Origin: Actinomycetota bacterium
GTDB lineage: Bacteria > Actinomycetota > Actinomycetes > S36-B12 > UBA10799
Reading direction: 5' to 3'
DNA: 10,207 nucleotides
Assembly: GCA_003452655.1 (NCBI GenBank)
Contig: DMNR01000273.1
Location: 221 to 10,427 of the forward strand
Shown here: positions 6,313 through 10,207 of the stretch, in pieces
Layout: the number at the start of each line of letters is the position of its first letter
How positions within the stretch are numbered: position 1 is the stretch's first letter
Position numbers and translations under genes: made by a program
The notes under the pieces: model-generated
Databases searched by the model: none
Seen by the model: the letters and a program-made list of their open reading frames with translations, nothing else
What the model was told of the DNA's origin: nothing

Positions 6313-6344
6313 CGGGTCAACGCGACGGGCAGACCATTGACCCG
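6313..6344. promoter_or_regulatory. 8-bp-arm inverted repeat just upstream of arcA
   Basis: CGGGTCAA (6313-6320) and TTGACCCG (6337-6344) are perfect arms around 16 nt, filling most of the 50-nt gap between the oxidoreductase stop and the arcA start. Half-site centres are 24 bp apart. It could be a dimeric operator or an RNA hairpin ending 13 nt before the arcA GTG and just ahead of its ribosome site. No T-run follows, and it does not resemble the ArgR box (TGAAT/ATTCA half-sites). Confidence 0.45.
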
Positions 6345-6357
6345 CCAGGATGGACTG

Positions 6358-7587
6358 GTGAAACTCCACGTCGACTCCGAGGTCGGCCAACTCAAACAGG
6401 TCATCCTTCATCGACCTGGCCTTGAACTCGCTCGTCTGACTCCCGACAACGTGCATTCGCTGCTCTTCGATGACGTTATGTGGGCGGAACGAGCGCGCGA
6501 GGAACACGATGCTTTCGCCGAGGTCCTGCGGCTGCGCGGAGTCAGGGTCCGTTACTTCGCGGACTTGCTCGCTGACGTCCTGGCGACGCCCGAAGGGCTC
6601 GACTTTGTCACCTCGCGACTCTTCAACAACAACACAGTGGGTCCGGAACTCGTAGAGGCATGCCAGCACCTCGTGGCCGAAGTTGAACCGACGCGTCTCG
6701 CCGAACTGTTCATCGGCGGCATCCTCAAGCAGGACATCGACATTCCCAGTGCGCACCAGTCCTTGTTGTGGGACAGCCTCGGACCCGAAGATTTCGTTCT
6801 CACCCCGCTGCCGAACCATCTGTTCCAGCGGGACAACAGTGCGTGGATCTACGACGGGGTATCGGTCAATCCGATGGCTCACCGAGCACGCAAGCGTGAA
6901 GTCGTCCACTCACGGGCGATCTGGAACTTCCATCCCGAGATTCGGGTAACACCTCCACAGATTTGGCAGGGCGACGACGACCTTCCACACGAGCCCGCCA
7001 CCATCGAGGGCGGGGACATCCTGGTGATCGGCAAAGGCGCCGTCATGATCGGACTCTCGGAACGCACGACTGCACAAGGCATCAGCAAGCTTGCCCACAG
7101 CTTCTTCGCCGACCCAAAGAATCACGTCACGCGCGTGATCGTTGCGGAACTTCCGAAGCAGCGTGCGTTCATGCACCTGGACACGGCGATGACGATGGTC
7201 GACCGGAATGCCTTCAGCGTGTACCCGTACTTGGATCGCCATCTGAGGTCGTGGACGTTGGAGAAGCAGGACGACAGCGGCGCCTACCGCCTGACGGAGA
7301 ACTCCGAACTCTTCGAGGTTGTGCGAGAGACCCTCGAACTCGACGAGTTGCGGGTGCTTCAGACACCGATCGACATGATGGGTGCGCAGCGCGAACAGTG
7401 GGACGACGGCTGCAACTTCTTGGCAGTGGAACCCGGTGTCGTGGTTGGCTATGAACGCAACACCACCACCAACACGTTTCTACGTGACAACGGAATCGAA
7501 GTCCTGGAGATCGTCGGTTCGGAACTAGGCCGAGGACGCGGCGGTCCGCGCTGCATGAGTTGCCCGATTGAACGAGAGGCTGTCTGA
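6358..7587 (+). CDS. arcA: Arginine deiminase
   Basis: ArcA hydrolyses L-arginine to L-citrulline and ammonia, the first step of the arginine deiminase pathway, in the cytoplasm. The 409-residue product has the usual length and the complete active site: D159 (FQRDNS), E217 (TIEGGD), H273 and D275 ([12 protein letters not shown]) and the nucleophile C399 (GPRCMSCP). The N-terminus [18 protein letters not shown] and the LLFDD segment are also typical. I chose the GTG at 6358, with AGGA 7 nt upstream, because homologues begin at this point. A TTG at 6337 would add seven residues but lies inside the inverted repeat and lacks a ribosome site. The frame is open back into the previous gene, but that part is not homologous. 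arcB follows after 1 nt, so the two form one translational unit. Confidence 0.96.
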   Translation: MKLHVDSEVGQLKQVILHRPGLELARLTPDNVHSLLFDDVMWAERAREEHDAFAEVLRLRGVRVRYFADLLADVLATPEGLDFVTSRLFNNNTVGPELVEACQHLVAEVEPTRLAELFIGGILKQDIDIPSAHQSLLWDSLGPEDFVLTPLPNHLFQRDNSAWIYDGVSVNPMAHRARKREVVHSRAIWNFHPEIRVTPPQIWQGDDDLPHEPATIEGGDILVIGKGAVMIGLSERTTAQGISKLAHSFFADPKNHVTRVIVAELPKQRAFMHLDTAMTMVDRNAFSVYPYLDRHLRSWTLEKQDDSGAYRLTENSELFEVVRETLELDELRVLQTPIDMMGAQREQWDDGCNFLAVEPGVVVGYERNTTTNTFLRDNGIEVLEIVGSELGRGRGGPRCMSCPIEREAV

Positions 7588-7588
7588 C

Positions 7589-8623
7589 GTGACCATTGAA
7601 CTGTCTGGCGACGGAATCGCAGCACTGAAGTTCCATGGTCGCGATTTCCTCAAGGAGTCCGACTTCAGCGCCGCGGAGTTCACCTCGTTGATCGAACTTG
7701 CAGAGGTGCTCAAGCTCGCGAAGAAGTCCGGTTCTGAACCTCGATTGCTTGCTGGGAAGAACATCGCACTGATCTTCGAGAAGTCCTCTACCCGGACTCG
7801 GTGCGCGTTTGAAGTTGCCGCAGCGGACCAGGGAGCAAACACGACCTACCTCGATCCGAAGTCGTCTCAGCTCGGACACAAGGAATCCGTCGCGGACACT
7901 GCCCGGGTGTTGAGTCGTTTCTACGACGCGATCGAGTTTCGTGGGGCTGAGCATGCACTCGTCGAGGAGCTTGCGACACATTCGGACGTCCCGGTCTACA
8001 ACGGCTTGACCGACACTTGGCACCCCACCCAGATGTTGGCCGATTTCCTCACAATGGCTGAGAACGCCGACGGTCGCAATTGGTCGGACATCAGCTATTG
8101 CTACCTCGGCGATGCCCGCTACAACATGGGCAACTCGCTGCTCGTCACCGGCGCGATCCTCGGCGCAGATGTGCGAATCGCGGCGCCGAAGCAACTGTGG
8201 CCGACCCGGGATGTTAGGGAGTTGGCCGATGCCTTGGCTGCGACTAGCGGGGCGACCATCACCTTGACCGAAGATCCATCTGAAGGTCTAAGCGGCGCCG
8301 AGTTCGTTCATACCGACGTGTGGGTCTCCATGGGTGAACCTGCCGACGTCTGGCGGGAGCGCACGCAGATCCTTGCGCCTTATCGAGTGGATGAGACCGC
8401 GATGGCCACAACTGGTCGCGCCGATGCCAAATTCATGCACTGCCTGCCGGCGTATCACGACACGAATACAGCGATCGGCGCCGAGATCGCGGAACTGACC
8501 GGCCTCACCGATGGCATTGAGGTCAGCGACGCGGTCTTCTCGGGAACGAACAGCCTCGTGTTCGATCAGGCCGAGAATCGCTTGCACACCATCAAGGCCT
8601 TGCTCGTCGCAACGCTTGCCTAG
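7589..8623 (+). CDS. arcB: Ornithine carbamoyltransferase, catabolic type
   Basis: In the arginine deiminase pathway this enzyme runs phosphorolysis of citrulline to ornithine and carbamoyl phosphate. The 344-residue product carries the carbamoyl-phosphate loop STRTR (67-71), HPTQ (145-148), the ornithine-binding D243-x-x-x-SMG (to 249) and the HCLP loop (284-287). Length and internal segments ([32 protein letters not shown]) resemble Pseudomonas ArcB and enterobacterial ArgF/ArgI rather than the shorter biosynthetic actinobacterial ArgF. The GTG at 7589, with GAGAGG 9 nt upstream, is preferred over an in-frame TTG at 7568 that has no ribosome site. The catabolic role rests mainly on its position 1 nt after arcA and before a transporter; the reaction is reversible and an anabolic contribution cannot be excluded. 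Confidence 0.93.
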   Translation: MTIELSGDGIAALKFHGRDFLKESDFSAAEFTSLIELAEVLKLAKKSGSEPRLLAGKNIALIFEKSSTRTRCAFEVAAADQGANTTYLDPKSSQLGHKESVADTARVLSRFYDAIEFRGAEHALVEELATHSDVPVYNGLTDTWHPTQMLADFLTMAENADGRNWSDISYCYLGDARYNMGNSLLVTGAILGADVRIAAPKQLWPTRDVRELADALAATSGATITLTEDPSEGLSGAEFVHTDVWVSMGEPADVWRERTQILAPYRVDETAMATTGRADAKFMHCLPAYHDTNTAIGAEIAELTGLTDGIEVSDAVFSGTNSLVFDQAENRLHTIKALLVATLA

Positions 8624-8636
8624 GCCGTGAACCGGT

Positions 8637-8698
8637 CTCTAGCCGCCTTGTGTTGATCTCTCGACCACCACACATTGGTGACGCCGCGCGGCCTAGAG
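8637..8698. repeat. Nested inverted repeats between arcB and the antiporter gene
   Basis: CTCTAGCCGC (8637-8646) can pair with GCGGCCTAGAG (8688-8698), ten pairs with one bulged C, enclosing a second repeat CACCA/TGGTG (8666-8680). It lies in the 106-nt gap after arcB. No T-tract follows. It may be a weak terminator or processing structure reducing read-through into the transporter gene, or be part of its promoter; the long loop makes stability doubtful. Confidence 0.25.
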
Positions 8699-8729
8699 TC
8701 TGGCCGTTGGCCACTAGGAGAGGCAGGCG

Positions 8730-10136
8730 GTGAGGGCAATGGGCGAAGCCGCCGACCAAGTTGCGTCGACGGTCGAGGCACCCCGGGATCCGACTGCCCC
8801 CGTGCAGAGCCACACCAAACATCTGCTGAAAGTGCCCGGGGCTACTGCGCTGATCATCGGCGGTGTCATTGGGACGGGGGTCTTCACACTCCCGTCATCG
8901 CTTGCGCCATACGGCATGCTCGCGATCGTCGCGCTGGTGATCGTCACCCTTGGCGCCATTTCGGTTGGTTTGTTGTTTGCCATGATGGCCCGTCGCATTC
9001 CGCGGGCAGGTGGACCCTACGCGTACCCGCACGAAGTCTTCGGCGATCTAACGGGCTTCACAGCCGCGTGGTCGTATTGGCTGACCACCGCCGTCGGCAA
9101 TGCCGGAATCGTCGTGTCGTGGGTCTTCTACGTCAACGCGATGTTCGGGTGGGACTCCGACAACCAGGCCCGGAACCTGTTGGTCGCGCTCGTGGGCTTG
9201 TGGGTGCCGGTCGCGATCAACTTTATTGGCCTGGACCATGTGCGTCGCTTCCAAGTCGTCACCGTGATCGTCAAGGTGATCCCGTTGATCTTCATGGCGA
9301 CGGTCGGAATCGGGTACGCCATCGCGCGCTGGAACTTCCCCGAGTGGAACCCCAGCGGCGGGGTTCCGTGGGAGGTGGTCACGACGGCCGGGGCATTGGT
9401 GCTGTTCATCTACCTTGGGGTCGAGGACGCAACGTCCGCAGCAGGTCGGGTCGAGAATCCAACCAAAACTGTCCCGCGCGCGACCATCATCGGAACACTT
9501 GTCTGCGCGACGCTGTATGTGCTCTCGACATTGGCGATCTTCGGACTTGTCCCCGGCAGCGAACTGACGTCGACCGGAGCGCCGTTTTCTTTAGCAATCC
9601 AAGAGATCACTGGTATCCCGTGGTCCGGTCAGGCAATCGCGTTCTTTGCAGTCGTTTCGGGGATCGGCGCACTCAATGGGCTGACGTTGCTGGTTGCCGA
9701 AGTCCCGCGCGCGGCGGCGGCAGATGGCATCTTTCCTCGGGCATTCACCAAACTCACCAACCGCGACGCCCCCTGGGTTGGCCTGTTGACGTCGGCCATC
9801 CTCGCCACTGCACTTGTCGTCATTAGCGGTCTCGGAAATTCCGGGCTCTCAATGTTCAACACCTTGATCCTGATCACCGGGATCACTTCAGCACTGCCGT
9901 ACTTCCTGACTGCGATGGCTTCGATGTACTTGCTCTTGGCGCGCGGCCAACGACCACACCCGGCGGCACTCGCTCGTGACCTCGGTGTAACTCTGGTTGC
10001 CGCGATCTTCTCGATCTGGTGCATTGTGGGATCAGGCATTCAACCGGTGATCTACGCAGCCATCCTGATCGCGGTTGGGTACGTGGTGTATGGACTAGAT
10101 CGTGCGAAGCGTCGCCGGACTCAAATGGCACCCTAA
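8730..10136 (+). CDS. arcD: APC/APA-family amino acid antiporter, probable arginine/ornithine exchanger
   Basis: This 468-residue protein has a polar N-terminus of about 35 residues and about 12 predicted helices. The APC motif GGVIGTGVFTLPSSLAPYG (44-62) forms the substrate-binding break in helix 1. GVEDATSAAGRVENP (230-244) and AAAADGIFPRAF (328-339) match the AdiC/PotE/ArcD (APA) subfamily, as does WCIVGSG (430-436) near the end. Placed after arcA-arcB, the simplest role is electroneutral arginine uptake in exchange for ornithine. Aligned by eye with AdiC, the two substrate-contacting tryptophans are replaced (F225 and L318 here), so it is unlikely to be an arginine/agmatine exchanger of the same mode. 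The GTG at 8730 has AGGAG 9 nt upstream (or GAGG 6 nt); an ATG at 8739 is a possible alternative. The gene has its own 106-nt upstream gap. Family is firm; substrate and symbol are inferred. Confidence 0.85.
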   Translation: MRAMGEAADQVASTVEAPRDPTAPVQSHTKHLLKVPGATALIIGGVIGTGVFTLPSSLAPYGMLAIVALVIVTLGAISVGLLFAMMARRIPRAGGPYAYPHEVFGDLTGFTAAWSYWLTTAVGNAGIVVSWVFYVNAMFGWDSDNQARNLLVALVGLWVPVAINFIGLDHVRRFQVVTVIVKVIPLIFMATVGIGYAIARWNFPEWNPSGGVPWEVVTTAGALVLFIYLGVEDATSAAGRVENPTKTVPRATIIGTLVCATLYVLSTLAIFGLVPGSELTSTGAPFSLAIQEITGIPWSGQAIAFFAVVSGIGALNGLTLLVAEVPRAAAADGIFPRAFTKLTNRDAPWVGLLTSAILATALVVISGLGNSGLSMFNTLILITGITSALPYFLTAMASMYLLLARGQRPHPAALARDLGVTLVAAIFSIWCIVGSGIQPVIYAAILIAVGYVVYGLDRAKRRRTQMAP

Positions 10137-10174
10137 CCCCAGCTCAAGATCTTTTGCATATCCCCTCGGTGTTG

Positions 10175-10207
10175 CCCTTTTTGGCCCGGAATCGGACCTA
10201 AAAAGGG
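10175..10207. repeat. Near-perfect palindrome at the right end of the window
   Basis: CCCTTTTT (10175-10182) and AAAAAGGG (10200-10207) are perfect 8-bp arms. Inside them GG/CC and CCG/CGG can extend the stem, with one or two bulges and a GAAT loop. The T-tract lies 5' and the A-tract 3', the reverse of an intrinsic terminator. It starts 38 nt after the antiporter stop. It could be a repeated extragenic palindrome or the edge of another element, but the sequence stops exactly at its right arm. Confidence 0.45.

Noticed and set aside
7214..8194. 326-codon minus-strand open frame opposite arcA/arcB
   Set aside because: It is antisense to two genes with complete catalytic motifs and its translation has no recognisable domain.
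8675..9826. Long 383-codon open frame on the plus strand
   Set aside because: It overlaps the antiporter gene in another frame, has arginine/histidine-rich low-complexity composition and no domain; it is a shadow frame of G+C-rich coding DNA.
1..10207. Defence island, prophage, insertion sequence, CRISPR, tRNA or rRNA
   Set aside because: No transposase, integrase, phage or CRISPR-associated proteins, no spaced direct-repeat array and no RNA-gene signatures were seen; the genes look like chromosomal housekeeping and transport functions.

Overview
The window looks like a chromosomal segment of a high-G+C actinobacterium. The pointers are a NucS-type mismatch endonuclease (typical of Actinobacteria and Archaea), frequent GTG starts, tight gene packing and high G+C throughout. 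I cannot name a genus. There are nine protein-coding genes, one of them cut by the left edge. I see no rRNA, tRNA, CRISPR array, insertion sequence or phage gene.

Left part (1-2163). A DHA2-type MFS efflux transporter runs leftward off the window. It diverges, across a region with small palindromes, from nucS (DNA mismatch repair). The 3' end of nucS overlaps a 56-residue two-helix membrane protein of unknown function. A hairpin over that protein's stop codon may terminate both converging transcripts.

Middle (2164-3896). A secreted cell-wall protein on the minus strand has a signal peptide, an intact M23 zinc endopeptidase domain, a long coiled coil and a C-terminal NlpC/P60 domain. The catalytic cysteine of that last domain is replaced by arginine, so it is probably a pseudoenzyme. 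The 245-nt divergent region upstream holds a 9-bp-arm hairpin in the likely peptidase leader, a perfect TTATCCACA DnaA box, a 7-bp inverted repeat beside it, and a perfect 14-bp palindrome in front of the next operon.

Right part (3897-10136), all on the plus strand. A DrrAB-type ABC exporter (ATPase and ABC-2 permease with overlapping ends) is followed by an F420/NADP-oxidoreductase-family protein. Next come arginine deiminase (arcA) and a catabolic-type ornithine carbamoyltransferase (arcB), 1 nt apart, and then an APC/APA-family amino acid transporter that is the likely arginine/ornithine antiporter. Together the last three give arginine uptake, conversion to citrulline and then to ornithine plus carbamoyl phosphate, and ornithine export. 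The carbamate kinase (arcC) that would collect the ATP is not in the window. An 8-bp-arm inverted repeat fills the gap in front of arcA. The window ends on a near-perfect palindrome.

I find no clearly new multi-gene system. The observations most worth following are the M23/dead-NlpC fusion with its structured upstream region, the inverted repeat before arcA, and the unknown small membrane protein coupled to nucS.
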